A stretch of 31,584 nucleotides of DNA from JAXMCI01 sp046349435 (GCA_046349435.1 JAXMCI010000057.1:1-31584), one strand, 5' to 3'. Shown: positions 1-8,467, numbered from the stretch's first letter. The notes: generated from the sequence alone by a model not told the origin. A program made the numbers and translations.

Positions 1-1324
1 CGCCGATCGTGCCCGCCTTCACCGGCTCGCCGGCCGCGTCCAGCACCTGCACGTCCCAGCCCGGCACCGCCTTGGTCGGCGAGCCGTGCTTCACCGGCAG
101 CCGCTCGATGCCGAGGCAGTTGGCGGCCATCGGCCAGCCCGACTCGGTCTGCCACCAATGGTCGATCACCGGCACCTTGAGCTGCTGCTCCGCCCAGTCC
201 AGCGTCGCCGGGTCCGAGCGCTCGCCGGCCAGGAACAGCGCGCGGAAGCCGCCGAGGTCGTAGTTGCGCAGCAGCCGGCCCTCGGGATCGTCGCGCTTGA
301 TGGCGCGGAAGGCGGTCGGCGCGGTGAAGAGGGTGCAGACCTTGTGCTGCCGGATCACCCGCCAGAAGGCGCCGGCGTCGGGCGTGCCGACCGGCTTGCC
401 CTCGTAGAGCACCGACGTGCAGCCCTTCAGCAGCGGCGCGTAGACGATGTAGGAGTGGCCGACCACCCAGCCGACGTCGGACGCCGCCCAGAACACCTCG
501 CCCGGCTGGAGGTCGTAGATGCTGCCCATCGACCAGTGCAGCGCCACGGCGTGGCCGCCATTGTCGCGCACCACGCCCTTGGGCTGGCCTGTCGTGCCCG
601 AGGTGTAGAGGATGTAGAGCGGGTCGGTGGCGGCGACCGGCACGCAAGGAACCGGCGCCGCCGACGCGGCCGCCGCGGCCCAGTCTCGGTCGCGGCCGGA
701 CGCGAGGTCGCAGACGCGCTGCGGCCGCTGCAGGACGATGCAGCGGCGCGGCTTGTGGCGGGCCATCTCGATGGCGGCGTCGAGCAGCGGCTTGTAGGGC
801 ACGACGCGGCCGGGCTCGATGCCGCAGGAGGCCGAGAGCACCAGCACCGGCCTGGCGTCGTCGATGCGGGTGGCGAGCTCGTTGGCGGCTAAGCCGCCGA
901 ACACCACCGAGTGGTCGGCGCCGAGCCGGGCGCAGGCCAGCATGGCGATCGCCGCCTCCGGCACCATCGGCAGGTAGATCAGCACCCGGTCGCCCTTGAC
1001 GACCCCTTCGGCGGCGAGCGCGCCGGCGAAACGCGCGACGCGGTCGAGCAGCTCGGCGTAGGTGAAGGTCGCCACCGTGCCGGTGACCGGGCTGTCGTAG
1101 ATCAGCGCCAGCTGGCCGCCGCGCCCGGCCGCGACGTGGCGGTCGAGCGCGTTGTGGCAGGTGTTGAGCATGCCGCCGGCAAACCAGCGATAGTACGGCG
1201 GGCGCGAGTCGTCGAGCACGCGCCGCCACGGCTCGACCCAGTCGATGCCGCGCGCCGCCTCCCCCCAGAAACCCTCCGGGTCGGCCAGCGAGCGGGCGTG
1301 AACGGCGTCGAACGCGCCTGGCAT
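1..1324 (-). CDS. prpE: propionyl-CoA synthetase, N-terminal part (runs off the window)
   Basis: This AMP-forming acyl-CoA ligase probably activates propionate to propionyl-CoA in the cytoplasm. About 441 codons are visible; the C-terminal lid domain lies beyond the left edge. Seen in the translation: the opening MPGAFDAVHARSLADPEGFW, then PPYYRWFAGGMLNTCHNALDRHV, the P-loop-like YTSGTTGQPKGVVRDNGGHAVAL and the adenylate-binding DHWWQTESGWP. The DNGGHAVAL extension and the WFAGGMLNTCHNALDRHV block are typical of PrpE/ACSS3-type enzymes rather than of acetyl-CoA synthetase. The ATG at 1324-1322 is preceded by a strong GGAGGAG ribosome site. It is transcribed away from the catabolic operon that starts at 1823. 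Substrate choice between propionate and another short acid is inferred from family resemblance. Confidence 0.88.
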   Translation of the reverse strand, partial: MPGAFDAVHARSLADPEGFWGEAARGIDWVEPWRRVLDDSRPPYYRWFAGGMLNTCHNALDRHVAAGRGGQLALIYDSPVTGTVATFTYAELLDRVARFAGALAAEGVVKGDRVLIYLPMVPEAAIAMLACARLGADHSVVFGGLAANELATRIDDARPVLVLSASCGIEPGRVVPYKPLLDAAIEMARHKPRRCIVLQRPQRVCDLASGRDRDWAAAAASAAPVPCVPVAATDPLYILYTSGTTGQPKGVVRDNGGHAVALHWSMGSIYDLQPGEVFWAASDVGWVVGHSYIVYAPLLKGCTSVLYEGKPVGTPDAGAFWRVIRQHKVCTLFTAPTAFRAIKRDDPEGRLLRNYDLGGFRALFLAGERSDPATLDWAEQQLKVPVIDHWWQTESGWPMAANCLGIERLPVKHGSPTKAVPGWDVQVLDAAGEPVKAGTIG

Positions 1325-1622
1325 GGTCGGTCTCCTCCCCCTTGCGCGGTTCAGTCTGCGGGAGCGAGCGCAGTGAGACAAGGTGCCGAGTACGCCGCGC
1401 GCCGGCTCACCACGTCCCCGGTCATCACGGTCAAGACAAACACGACACACAACCACAACACACACATTCCCAGGCATCCCATTGGGCCTGGGGAGTCGCG
1501 CCCAAGACCTTGTCGGCGATTCTGCGATGACGACTGCCGTTTGCAAGTAGCCCGTCGGCGCTCGACGCGTGGCGGCAGCGGCGTCGGTCTGATTACCCGA
1601 GGCTGCGAGACCGCTCGACGGG

Positions 1623-1659
1623 ACGACACCGAACGTGTCGTGCCTGTCTCTCGACAGGC
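1623..1659 (+). promoter_or_regulatory. two back-to-back perfect hairpins
   Basis: ACGACAC/GTGTCGT (1623-1629 with 1635-1641, loop CGAAC) is followed with no spacer by GCCTGTC/GACAGGC (1642-1648 with 1653-1659, loop TCTC). A third small hairpin, CGAG/CTCG, sits just before at 1606-1617. They lie about 165 bases upstream of the permease start. They could be a structured 5' leader or paired operator sites. The loops do not match the ACGR loops of the mini-ykkC (guanidine-II) riboswitch. Confidence 0.4.
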
Positions 1660-1674
1660 GAGTCTCCGGAACTC

Positions 1675-1729
1675 AGGCAAGACTACCAGTGCCCGCTAGT
1701 TTTCTTGCCTTGCCCGCTAGTTTTTCTTG
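1675..1729. repeat. direct repeat with overlapping inverted repeat upstream of the operon
   Basis: TGCCCGCTAGTTTTCTTG occurs at 1690-1707 and again, with one extra T, at 1711-1729, a 21-base period (two helical turns). The first copy overlaps an inverted repeat: AGGCAAGACTA at 1675-1685 can pair with TAGTTTTCTTGCCT at 1697-1710, with a small bulge. Two-turn spacing suits a pair of regulator-binding half-sites. Each copy also contains GCTAGTTT, similar to the TAG-type -10 elements seen elsewhere in the window, so a promoter function is possible. The bound factor is unknown. Confidence 0.45.
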
Positions 1730-1822
1730 GTTGAGCCCTGCCCCCGATTTGACCAGTGTCGCCTCGTTTGAGGGCAGCGCCTGATGACCCGGCTCGCCGG
1801 GCGGATGCCCGGGAGAATGCCC

Positions 1823-3268
1823 ATGAGCACCACCGCCTCCGTACCGGCGGATGCCGCGACCCAGGCTCTTGGGAGGGGGCTCCGCAAGAACTATCTCGGC
1901 TTCTTCGAGACTGTGGCTCAATCGGTCGGAACGATCGCGCCCTCCGGCACGCCCGGCCTCGTCATCCCGGTGGTCTTCGCCACAGCGGGCAACGGCACCT
2001 GGCTCGCCTATCTCTTCGCGACCATCGCGCTGGCGATCGTCGGCATTCAGATCAACGTCTTCGCCAAGCGCGTGGCGACGCCAGGTTCGCTCTATGTCTA
2101 TGCCGGGCTGGGCCTGGGCCCGCTCGCCGGCGTGATCGCGGGCTGGGCGCTGGTCATCGGCTATGTCTTCACCGCGGCCGCCGTCATCGACGGCACGGTC
2201 AGCACCGGCCTCGCCCTGATCCGGTTGGCCGGGGCCGAGGTCACGGGCCTGGGCGCGCTGATAGCCCTCAGCGTCATCGCGCTTGTCGTCGCTTGGTGGT
2301 TCGCCTATCGCGACATCAAGCTCTCGACCCGCGTCACTCTCGGAATCGAGTTCCTGACCCTGTTCCTCATCCTGCTCATCGTGGCCCTCTTCTTCTGGCA
2401 TCGCGGCGCCGTGGCGGATGTCGAGCAGACCGGGCTCCAGGGCGTCGAGATCGACCACCTCCGGCTGGGGCTCGTCCTGGCCTTCTTCAGCTTCGTCGGA
2501 TTCGAGAGCGCGACGGTGCTGGGGCGGGAATCGCGGGAACCGCAGCGCTACATCCCCCGGGCGGTCATCGCCAGCGTCGTTGGCGTCGGCCTCGTCTTCA
2601 TCGTCAGCGCCTATGGCCTCGTCGCCGGCTTCCATGGCGTCGATCCCAGCCTCGACAAGTCCGATGCGCCGCTCAGCGTGCTTGCGCAATCCTTCGGAGG
2701 CGGCGCCCTCGGCGTTCTGGTCTCCGCCGGCGTGACCCTCAGCTTCTTCGCCTGCATCCTCGGCAGCGTCAATGCTGGCGCTCGCGTGCTCTATAGCCTC
2801 TCCCATCATGGCCTGTTCCATTCCCGGGCCCGGTCGACACATGTGGAGCACGCCTCGCCCCACGTTGCGGCGACGATCGTCAGCATCGTCGCCTTGGTGC
2901 TCGCCCTGGCGCTGACCCTGTGGGGCTATGCGATCCTCGACGCCTACGGCATTCTCGGCTCAATCGCCACCTATGGCTTCCTCGTCGCCTACGGGATGGT
3001 GACGATTGGCGCACCGGTCTTCCTCGGCAGGCGGCGCGAGCTCCGGCCGGGGCATGTGATCTCCGCCCTCGTCGCGCTGGTGCTGCTGGGCCTGACCCTC
3101 TTCGGCACGGTCTATCCCGTGCCGGCGTGGCCCTACAACATTCTCCCCTATGTCTTTCTCGCGTTGCTGGTCGTCGGCATCGGCTACTTCCTGGCACTGC
3201 GCGTGTTCCGCCCGGACCGCCTGGCCCGGATCGAGGCCGATCTGATCGGGACGGACGGCGCACCATGA
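1823..3268 (+). CDS. APC-superfamily amino acid/amine permease
   Basis: This is an inner-membrane secondary transporter of about 481 residues with roughly 12 hydrophobic segments. The family signature FVGFESATVLGRESREPQRYIPRA lies in the middle (Gly-Phe-Glu followed by a charged turn and Pro-Arg-Ala). It marks the amino acid-polyamine-organocation family. The ATG at 1823 is chosen because GGGAGA lies six bases before it; upstream in-frame ATGs at 1784 and after would add an unusual Arg/Met-rich tail. Its stop overlaps the next start as ATGA, so it is translationally coupled to the flavin oxidoreductase. As first gene of the operon it probably imports the compound the later enzymes oxidise. 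An amino acid or amine is suggested by the family and by the gamma-glutamyl ligase downstream; the real substrate is unknown. Confidence 0.85.
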   Translation: MSTTASVPADAATQALGRGLRKNYLGFFETVAQSVGTIAPSGTPGLVIPVVFATAGNGTWLAYLFATIALAIVGIQINVFAKRVATPGSLYVYAGLGLGPLAGVIAGWALVIGYVFTAAAVIDGTVSTGLALIRLAGAEVTGLGALIALSVIALVVAWWFAYRDIKLSTRVTLGIEFLTLFLILLIVALFFWHRGAVADVEQTGLQGVEIDHLRLGLVLAFFSFVGFESATVLGRESREPQRYIPRAVIASVVGVGLVFIVSAYGLVAGFHGVDPSLDKSDAPLSVLAQSFGGGALGVLVSAGVTLSFFACILGSVNAGARVLYSLSHHGLFHSRARSTHVEHASPHVAATIVSIVALVLALALTLWGYAILDAYGILGSIATYGFLVAYGMVTIGAPVFLGRRRELRPGHVISALVALVLLGLTLFGTVYPVPAWPYNILPYVFLALLVVGIGYFLALRVFRPDRLARIEADLIGTDGAP

Positions 3269-4500
3269 GCGTTTCCCAGGCGGCAAGCGGGGTGGTCCGA
3301 GCCGACTCCCCGCGGAAGCCCGAGGCGCATGTCATCCGCTCCGACGCCGAGGCGATCGAGGTCGCCCATAGGGTGGCCGCGGAGCTGGCGCCGGGGGCCG
3401 CTCAGCGTGATCGCGACCGCATCCTTCCTCATCGGGAGATCGAGCTCTTCTCGCAGAGCGGCCTCTGGGCGATAAACGTGCCGAAGGCCTACGGCGGCGC
3501 CGAAGTCTCCTATGCCACCGTCGCCCGGGTCGTTCAAATCGTCTCCGCTGCCGATCCTTCCATCGGGCAGATCCCGCAGAACCATCTCGACGCGATCGAC
3601 ACGATCCGCACCACCGGCAACGACGCGCAGAAGCTTGCGCTCTTCTCCGCCATCCTGAAGGGAGCGCGGACCGGCAATGCCTATTCCGAGTTCGGCAGCA
3701 GGACCGCGGCCGACTTCCAGACCCGCATCCGGCCGTCAGGCGAGAATTTCATCGTCAAGGGGCGGAAGTTCTACTCGACCGGCGCGCTCTTCGCGGATCT
3801 CATCCCGATCACTGCCCTGGACGAGGCCGGCCGCTCCTTCATCGCCATTGCCGACCGCCACGCGCCGGGACTGACCATCGTCGATGACTGGTCCTCCTTC
3901 GGCCAGCGGACCACGGCCAGCGGCACGGTCATCATCGACAACGTCGAGATCCCCGCGAGCCATGTGCTGCCGACCTATGTGACCGAGACGGCGCCCAGCG
4001 CCAATGGTGCCGTCTGCCAGATCGTCCACGCCGCGGTCGATGCGGGGATCGCCGTGGCGGCGATCGAGGACACGCGGGCCTTTGTCCGCGGCAATGCGCG
4101 TCCCTGGATCGACAGCGGCCAGGCCCGGGCCGCCGACGACCCCTATACAATCGCCGCCGTCGGCGAGCTTCAGCTGCGCCTCCATGCCGCCGAGGCGCTG
4201 CTCGCCCGCGCCGGCCGGATCCTCGATGCGGCGATCGCCGAGGCGACGCCGCAGACCGTCGCCGCCGCCTCGATCGCGGTGGCGGAAGCCAAGGTGCTGA
4301 CGACCGAGATCGCGATCCAGGCGACCAATCGGCTGTTCGAGCTGGCCGGAACCCGCTCGACCCTGGCCCAGCACGGCCTCGACCGCCACTGGCGCAACGC
4401 CAGGGTCCATACGCTGCACGATCCGGTGCGCTGGAAGTACCACGCCATCGGCAACTACTACCTCAACGAGGTGAGGCCGCCGCGGCATTCCTGGATCTGA
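3265..4500 (+). CDS. SfnB/DszC-type flavin-dependent oxidoreductase, copy 1
   Basis: The 411-residue protein has the acyl-CoA-dehydrogenase fold and most resembles the SfnB sulfur-acquisition and DszC monooxygenase branch. Enzymes of this branch use reduced flavin and oxygen to oxidise sulfur or nitrogen compounds, not acyl-CoA. Visible motifs are LFSQSGLW (61-68), IPQNH (103-107), FYSTGALFA (169-177), FGQRTTASGTV (212-222), VHAAVDAGIA (254-263) and the C-terminal HTLHDPVRWK (382-391). His107, Ser171 and His385 are my candidate equivalents of the DszC active-site His, Ser and His. The start ATG overlaps the permease stop by four bases. It is a tandem paralogue of the next gene. No flavin reductase is encoded nearby, so one must be supplied from elsewhere. 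The substrate is unknown. Confidence 0.8.
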   Translation: MSVSQAASGVVRADSPRKPEAHVIRSDAEAIEVAHRVAAELAPGAAQRDRDRILPHREIELFSQSGLWAINVPKAYGGAEVSYATVARVVQIVSAADPSIGQIPQNHLDAIDTIRTTGNDAQKLALFSAILKGARTGNAYSEFGSRTAADFQTRIRPSGENFIVKGRKFYSTGALFADLIPITALDEAGRSFIAIADRHAPGLTIVDDWSSFGQRTTASGTVIIDNVEIPASHVLPTYVTETAPSANGAVCQIVHAAVDAGIAVAAIEDTRAFVRGNARPWIDSGQARAADDPYTIAAVGELQLRLHAAEALLARAGRILDAAIAEATPQTVAAASIAVAEAKVLTTEIAIQATNRLFELAGTRSTLAQHGLDRHWRNARVHTLHDPVRWKYHAIGNYYLNEVRPPRHSWI

Positions 4501-4528
4501 GAATGGCGCGGCACCAGGGAGACGATCG

Positions 4529-5773
4529 ATGAACGCACCCGTACCGAAAGCCGACGCCCGCCGCGCCTATCCGGCGCCGGCGCGGCCTCGGGAACCCGCG
4601 CATGTCATCCGCAGCGGTGCGGAGGCCATCGCCGCGGCTCAGGCGCTCGCCCCGTGCCTGGCCGAGGAAGCGGGCGAGCGCGATCGGGACCGGCGCCTGC
4701 CCGCCGGTGAGCTCGACCTGTTCTCGCAGAGCGGTCTTTGGGGCATCAGCGTGCCGCAGGCCTACGGCGGTGCCGGCGTCTCGCAAGGAGTGATCGCAAA
4801 GGTCTTCCAGACCATCGCGGCGGCCGATGCCTCGATCGCCCAGATCCCCCAGAACCACTTCGAGATCCTCGACGTGATCCGTGCGACCGGCTCGGAGGCT
4901 CAGAAGCGCGAGCTATTCGGCCTCGTCCTGGCGGGACTGCGCCTCGGCAACGCCTTTTCCGAGTTCAAGGGCAAGAATGTCGAGGATTTCCAGACCCGGC
5001 TCGTGCGGCGCGGCAAGGGCTTCGTGATCAATGGCGAGAAGTTCTATTCGACCGGCGCCCTCTTCGCCCATCTCGTGCCGGTCGTGGCGATCGACGAGGA
5101 CGGCAAGGTGCAGGTCGCCATCGTCGACCGCGAGACACCGGGGCTCGAGGTGATCGACGACTGGTCGGGCTTCGGCCAGCGGACGACGGCGAGCGGGACC
5201 GTCCGCCTCCACGAGGTTGCGGTGCCGCCGGAGCGGGTGCTGCCCGCTCACCTCGTCTACGACGTGCCGAGCCCGGCGGGGCCGCAGAGCCAGCTCGTTC
5301 ATGCCTCGATCGATGCCGGCATCGCCCAGAGCGCGATCGAGACGACCATCCGCCTGGTGCGAGAGCACGCCCGCCCCTGGATCGACAGCGGCAAGGAGAG
5401 GGCGGGGGACGATCCCTACACGATCGCCCAGATCGGCGATCTGGAGATCCGGCTGCATGCGGCGGAAGCCCTGCTGGAGCGCGCCGCCGGATTCGTCGAT
5501 GAAGCGATCGCCGACCCGACGCCGGAGCCCGTTGCGCGGGCGAAGATCGCCGTAGCGGAGGCGAAGGTGCTGACGACGGAGATCGCGCTGCTCGGCGCCA
5601 ACAAGCTGTTCGAGCTCGCCGGCACGCGGTCGACGCTGGCGGCCCATCAGCTCGATCGGCTATGGCGCGATGCCCGGACCCATACGCTTCACGACCCGGT
5701 ACGCTGGAAGTTCCACGCCATCGGTCGATACTATCTCGACCATGTTCATCCGCCGATCCATTCCTGGATCTAG
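4529..5773 (+). CDS. SfnB/DszC-type flavin-dependent oxidoreductase, copy 2
   Basis: The 414-residue paralogue of the preceding gene is similar along its whole length. It shares LFSQSGLW, IPQNH, FYSTGALFA, FGQRTTASGTV, RPWIDSGK, DDPYTIA, RLHAAEALL, TRSTLA and HTLHDPVRWK, and both end in HSWI. Differences cluster near the N-terminus, in the loop after residue 135 (EFKGKNVEDF against EFGSRTAADF) and around the YDVPSPAGPQ segment. The ATG at 4529 follows GGGAG by a normal distance; the gap to copy 1 is 28 bases. The pair may form a hetero-oligomer or act on successive intermediates; both ideas are inference. The family assignment is firm; the reaction is not known. Confidence 0.8.
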   Translation: MNAPVPKADARRAYPAPARPREPAHVIRSGAEAIAAAQALAPCLAEEAGERDRDRRLPAGELDLFSQSGLWGISVPQAYGGAGVSQGVIAKVFQTIAAADASIAQIPQNHFEILDVIRATGSEAQKRELFGLVLAGLRLGNAFSEFKGKNVEDFQTRLVRRGKGFVINGEKFYSTGALFAHLVPVVAIDEDGKVQVAIVDRETPGLEVIDDWSGFGQRTTASGTVRLHEVAVPPERVLPAHLVYDVPSPAGPQSQLVHASIDAGIAQSAIETTIRLVREHARPWIDSGKERAGDDPYTIAQIGDLEIRLHAAEALLERAAGFVDEAIADPTPEPVARAKIAVAEAKVLTTEIALLGANKLFELAGTRSTLAAHQLDRLWRDARTHTLHDPVRWKFHAIGRYYLDHVHPPIHSWI

Positions 5774-5790
5774 TCGAGCCAAGCCGATCC

Positions 5791-7200
5791 ATGGCCGCTT
5801 CCAGCACCGTCGCCGCGGAGGCGAGCCCGCCGGCCACGGTTCCCGACAACCCCAAGGCGATCCAGGCCTACCTCGCCGAAGCCGGTGTGGAGTTCGTCCG
5901 CTTCGAGCAGCCCGATCTCCATGGAATCGCCCGATCGAAGACGGTGCCGCTGCGCCATTTCGGCCGCTTCGCCCGCGACGGGCTCAACTTCCCCCTGCCG
6001 CCGCTGGCCCTCGATGTGCGTTGCGTGCCCGGCCGCGACACCGGATATCTCGAGGAGCGTGGCTATACCGACTCGCGCCTGCGGCCGGATTTCGCCACGG
6101 TCCGCATCCTGCCCTGGCTCGAGAACACGGCCCGGGTCATCTGCGACCCTCATCACGTTGCCGACGGAACGCCGGCGCTTGGTGGATCGCGCTGGGCCGC
6201 TGTCCAGCTCCTGGCCGAGCTGGACAGCCTCGGCTTCCGGCTTCTCAGCGGCTTCGAGCTCGAGTTCTTCCTGGTCGATGCGGCGACAGGCAAGCCGTCC
6301 TATCCGGATGTTCGCCAGTTCGCCAATCTCGACGAGCGCGACCGGCCGGTGATCTACGCCATGCTGCGCCACCTCCAGGCTGCGGGCATCGACGTGATCA
6401 CTGCGGACCAGGAATATGGCGCTGGGCAGGTCGAGATCAATTTCGCGGCCGCCTGGGGGCGCGCCGCGGCCGACGATGCCTTCACCTTCAGGAACGCAGT
6501 GAAGGAGATCGCCCGCCGCCATGGCCGGACCGCCTCCTTCATGACCAAGCCGGACATCGCCGAGAGCGCCAACGGCTGCCACTACAACCACTCGCTGTGG
6601 CGAGGGGAGGAGAACGCCTTCGCCGATCCTGACGGCCCGCGCGGGCTTTCGCGCACCGCACTCCACTTCCTCGCCGGCCAGATCGAGCACGCGGCGGCGC
6701 TGACCGCCTTCAGCGCTCCGACGGTCAATTGCGCCAAGCGCTACCGGCAGAACGCCTTCGCGCCGACGAACCGGAGCTGGGGCATCGAGAACCGCACCGT
6801 GGCCTTCCGGGTCAAGCCTTACGGCCACAACCGGGCCCATATCGAGAACCGTCTCGGCTCCGGGGCGGTCAATCCGTATCTGCTTCAGGCTGCGGTCCTG
6901 GCCGCCGGGCTCGACGGCCTGCGGCGCAAGCTTCTGCCTCCGCCGCCCGTCGTGTCGGGCCCCGCCGATGGGCTGAGCGGTCAGGGAAGCCTCCCGCTGC
7001 GCCTCGAGGACTCTCTGGACGCGCTGGAGGCAGACGCGGTGCTGAGGGAGGCGCTCGGCGCCGAGCTCGTCCGGCTGTTCCTGGGGCTGAAGCGCTTCGA
7101 GGTCGAGAAGGCGCGCCAGGCGATCGCCGACTACGACTCGCCCGCATTCCTCGAGCGGGTCGATTCGTGGGAGCGGGCAGAGTTTTTCGAGCTTCTCTAG
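5791..7200 (+). CDS. glutamine synthetase-like gamma-glutamyl ligase
   Basis: The 469-residue protein has a GS beta-grasp N-terminus and the full catalytic domain. Metal and substrate residues can be placed: Glu156 and Glu158 in GFELEFF, Glu208 and Glu215 in EYGAGQVEINF, His264 in NGCHYNHSLW, Lys316-Arg317 in NCAKRY, and Glu352/Arg354 in HIENRLGSGAVNPYL. The usual second His of GMHCHMSL is Asn here, and there is no NLYDLP-type adenylylation tyrosine. These changes and the context argue against a housekeeping GlnA. GS-like ligases in catabolic operons (PuuA, IpuC, aniline-type) join glutamate to an amine with ATP. The ATG at 5791 lies 17 bases after the previous stop and has no strong ribosome site; translational coupling is likely. 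The amine partner is unknown. Confidence 0.82.
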   Translation: MAASSTVAAEASPPATVPDNPKAIQAYLAEAGVEFVRFEQPDLHGIARSKTVPLRHFGRFARDGLNFPLPPLALDVRCVPGRDTGYLEERGYTDSRLRPDFATVRILPWLENTARVICDPHHVADGTPALGGSRWAAVQLLAELDSLGFRLLSGFELEFFLVDAATGKPSYPDVRQFANLDERDRPVIYAMLRHLQAAGIDVITADQEYGAGQVEINFAAAWGRAAADDAFTFRNAVKEIARRHGRTASFMTKPDIAESANGCHYNHSLWRGEENAFADPDGPRGLSRTALHFLAGQIEHAAALTAFSAPTVNCAKRYRQNAFAPTNRSWGIENRTVAFRVKPYGHNRAHIENRLGSGAVNPYLLQAAVLAAGLDGLRRKLLPPPPVVSGPADGLSGQGSLPLRLEDSLDALEADAVLREALGAELVRLFLGLKRFEVEKARQAIADYDSPAFLERVDSWERAEFFELL

Positions 7201-7212
7201 GCGGTTGGCAAC

Positions 7213-8277
7213 ATGAAGTTCGGCTACTGGGCCACCAATCTCGGCACCCTCGTATTCAGCGATGTCGAGCAGCGCACGCGATCAGATTTCGCCTACAATG
7301 CCGCGCTCGCGCAGGCGGCGGAGGCCGCGGGTTTCGACTACGCCCTGCTGGCAGCGCGGTTCATCTCCACCACGGGCGCAGCGCCCGATCTTCACGACCC
7401 CCTGACCATGGCGGCGGCCCTGGCGCCTGTCACCCGGCGGCTGAAGCTGATCGCCGCGATCCATCCCGGGCTCTGGCATCCCGCGACGATCGCCAAGGCC
7501 GGCGCCACCCTCGACGCGCTCTCCGGCGGCCGCTTCGCGATAAACGTCGTCAGCGGCTGGTTCAAGGAGGAGTTCCTGCGCCTGGGCGAGCCCTGGCTGG
7601 AGCATGATGACCGGTATCGCCGCTCAGCGGAGTTCATCGAGATCCTGACCGGGCTCTGGAAGGGCGATCCCTTCACCTTCGAAGGCGACTACTACCACGT
7701 GAAGGACCTCGCCTTCCGGCCGCGCCCGTTGTCGCAGCCGCGGCCGGAGATCTTCCAGGGCGGCAACTCGCTGGCGGCGCGGCGCATGGCGGCACGCCAT
7801 TCGGACTGGTACCTCATGAACGGCGATACCCCCGAGGGAGCACGGCGCCAGATCGAGGAGATCACCGCCCTCGCCCGCGAGCACGGGCGCCGCCCGCGCT
7901 TCGGCATCAACGCCTTCGTCATCCTGCGCGACACCGAGGCCGAGGCCCTGGGCGAGCTCGAGCAGATCATCGCCCGGGCCGACGCCAAGGCGGTGGCCGC
8001 CTTCGCCGATCACGTCAAGGGCGCAGGCGCCTCGACCCGCGAGCGGATCGGCATGTGGGCGGATTCGGAATTCGCCAACCTCGTGCAGCCCAATGACGGA
8101 TTCAAGACGCGGCTGGTCGGAACGCCGGCCCAGGTCATCGACCGCATCCGTGCCTATGAGGAGGCCGGCGTCGATCTCATCCTCTGCGGCTTCCTGCATT
8201 TCGCCGAGGAGGTTCCGCCGTTCGGGCAAAGCGTCATCGCCCAGCTGGCGGCGGGGAGCCGAACTCCCGCCGCGTGA
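7213..8277 (+). CDS. SfnG-like FMN-dependent monooxygenase (luciferase-like family)
   Basis: The 354-residue TIM-barrel flavoprotein belongs to the bacterial-luciferase-like group that includes SfnG (dimethylsulfone monooxygenase), SsuD and RutA. Its start MKFGYWATNLGTLVFSDVEQRT follows the SfnG pattern. NVVSGWFKEEF (111-121), GEPWLEHDDRYRRSAEFI (125-142), PEIFQGG, DGFKTRLVGTP and the late GVDLILCGFLHFAEE also match. Such enzymes take FMNH2 from a separate reductase and cleave C-S or C-N bonds. The segment after residue 50 (ISTTGAAPDLHDP) differs from what I recall of true SfnG, so the substrate may not be dimethylsulfone. The start follows the ligase stop by 12 bases with AGGCGG eight bases ahead. 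It is clearly in the same operon. Confidence 0.82.
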   Translation: MKFGYWATNLGTLVFSDVEQRTRSDFAYNAALAQAAEAAGFDYALLAARFISTTGAAPDLHDPLTMAAALAPVTRRLKLIAAIHPGLWHPATIAKAGATLDALSGGRFAINVVSGWFKEEFLRLGEPWLEHDDRYRRSAEFIEILTGLWKGDPFTFEGDYYHVKDLAFRPRPLSQPRPEIFQGGNSLAARRMAARHSDWYLMNGDTPEGARRQIEEITALAREHGRRPRFGINAFVILRDTEAEALGELEQIIARADAKAVAAFADHVKGAGASTRERIGMWADSEFANLVQPNDGFKTRLVGTPAQVIDRIRAYEEAGVDLILCGFLHFAEEVPPFGQSVIAQLAAGSRTPAA

Positions 8278-8467
8278 GAGAGGCCATAACAAAACTACGG
8301 GCTGCCGCAAGAAGTCCTGCCTTGTGCCAGGGGGGCGGCTCGATACGCTCGGTGGGGTCTGCGCGAGCAGGCGGAGCATGGCTGGCACCGGGCTCCTTCC
8401 TGATCCCCCGGCCCCGGGGCCGGCGACACGGCGGAGGGGGTTCGAATCGGCAACCCAGGAGGAACCG
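8278..8467 (+). other. gap inside the operon with a 16-bp perfect palindrome
   Basis: The 190-base gap separates the SfnG-like and CmcJ-like genes; all other gaps in this operon are under 30 bases. It contains CCGGCCCCGGGGCCGG at 8408-8423, a perfect 16-base palindrome that could be an operator or a processing/attenuation hairpin. The reading frame of the next gene stays open through the gap, but the strong ribosome site just before 8468 shows that translation starts there. A second promoter for the last gene is possible; I could not identify its boxes. Confidence 0.45.

Larger units (their letters stand above)
1325..1822. other. long intergenic region, control region of the operon at 1823
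   Basis: These 498 bases hold no convincing gene. They are visibly less GC-rich than the rest and include a 22-base run of only A and C at 1445-1466. An inverted repeat TTGGGC/GCCCAA lies at 1482-1505. Three short hairpins lie at 1606-1617, 1623-1641 and 1642-1659, and a larger bulged inverted repeat spans 1675-1710 over a 21-base-period direct repeat. Both prpE (leftward) and the permease operon (rightward) must be controlled from here. I found no clear sigma-70 or sigma-54 promoter and no riboswitch I can name. Confidence 0.6.

Noticed and set aside
1623..1659. mini-ykkC (guanidine-II) riboswitch
   Set aside because: Two adjacent hairpins fit in outline, but the loops are CGAAC and TCTC rather than ACGR.
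1351..1680. 109-codon minus-strand frame with a hydrophobic segment in the intergenic region
   Set aside because: No ribosome site, odd composition, and it covers the hairpins and repeats; no family resemblance.
86..1699. Long plus-strand frames opposite prpE
   Set aside because: Arg/Ala/Gly-rich shadow translations of the real minus-strand gene, common at this GC content.
1700..1745. Sigma-54 promoter expected for SfnR-type control
   Set aside because: GG at 1729-1730 is followed at the right distance by CC, not GC, and the -24 box is poor.
1673..2863. 396-codon minus-strand frame opposite the permease
   Set aside because: Composition is a mirror of the membrane protein (Asp/Glu/Gly-rich) with no recognisable motif.
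5662..5790. N-terminal extension of the GS-like ligase
   Set aside because: It lies wholly inside the preceding oxidoreductase gene and has no family similarity.
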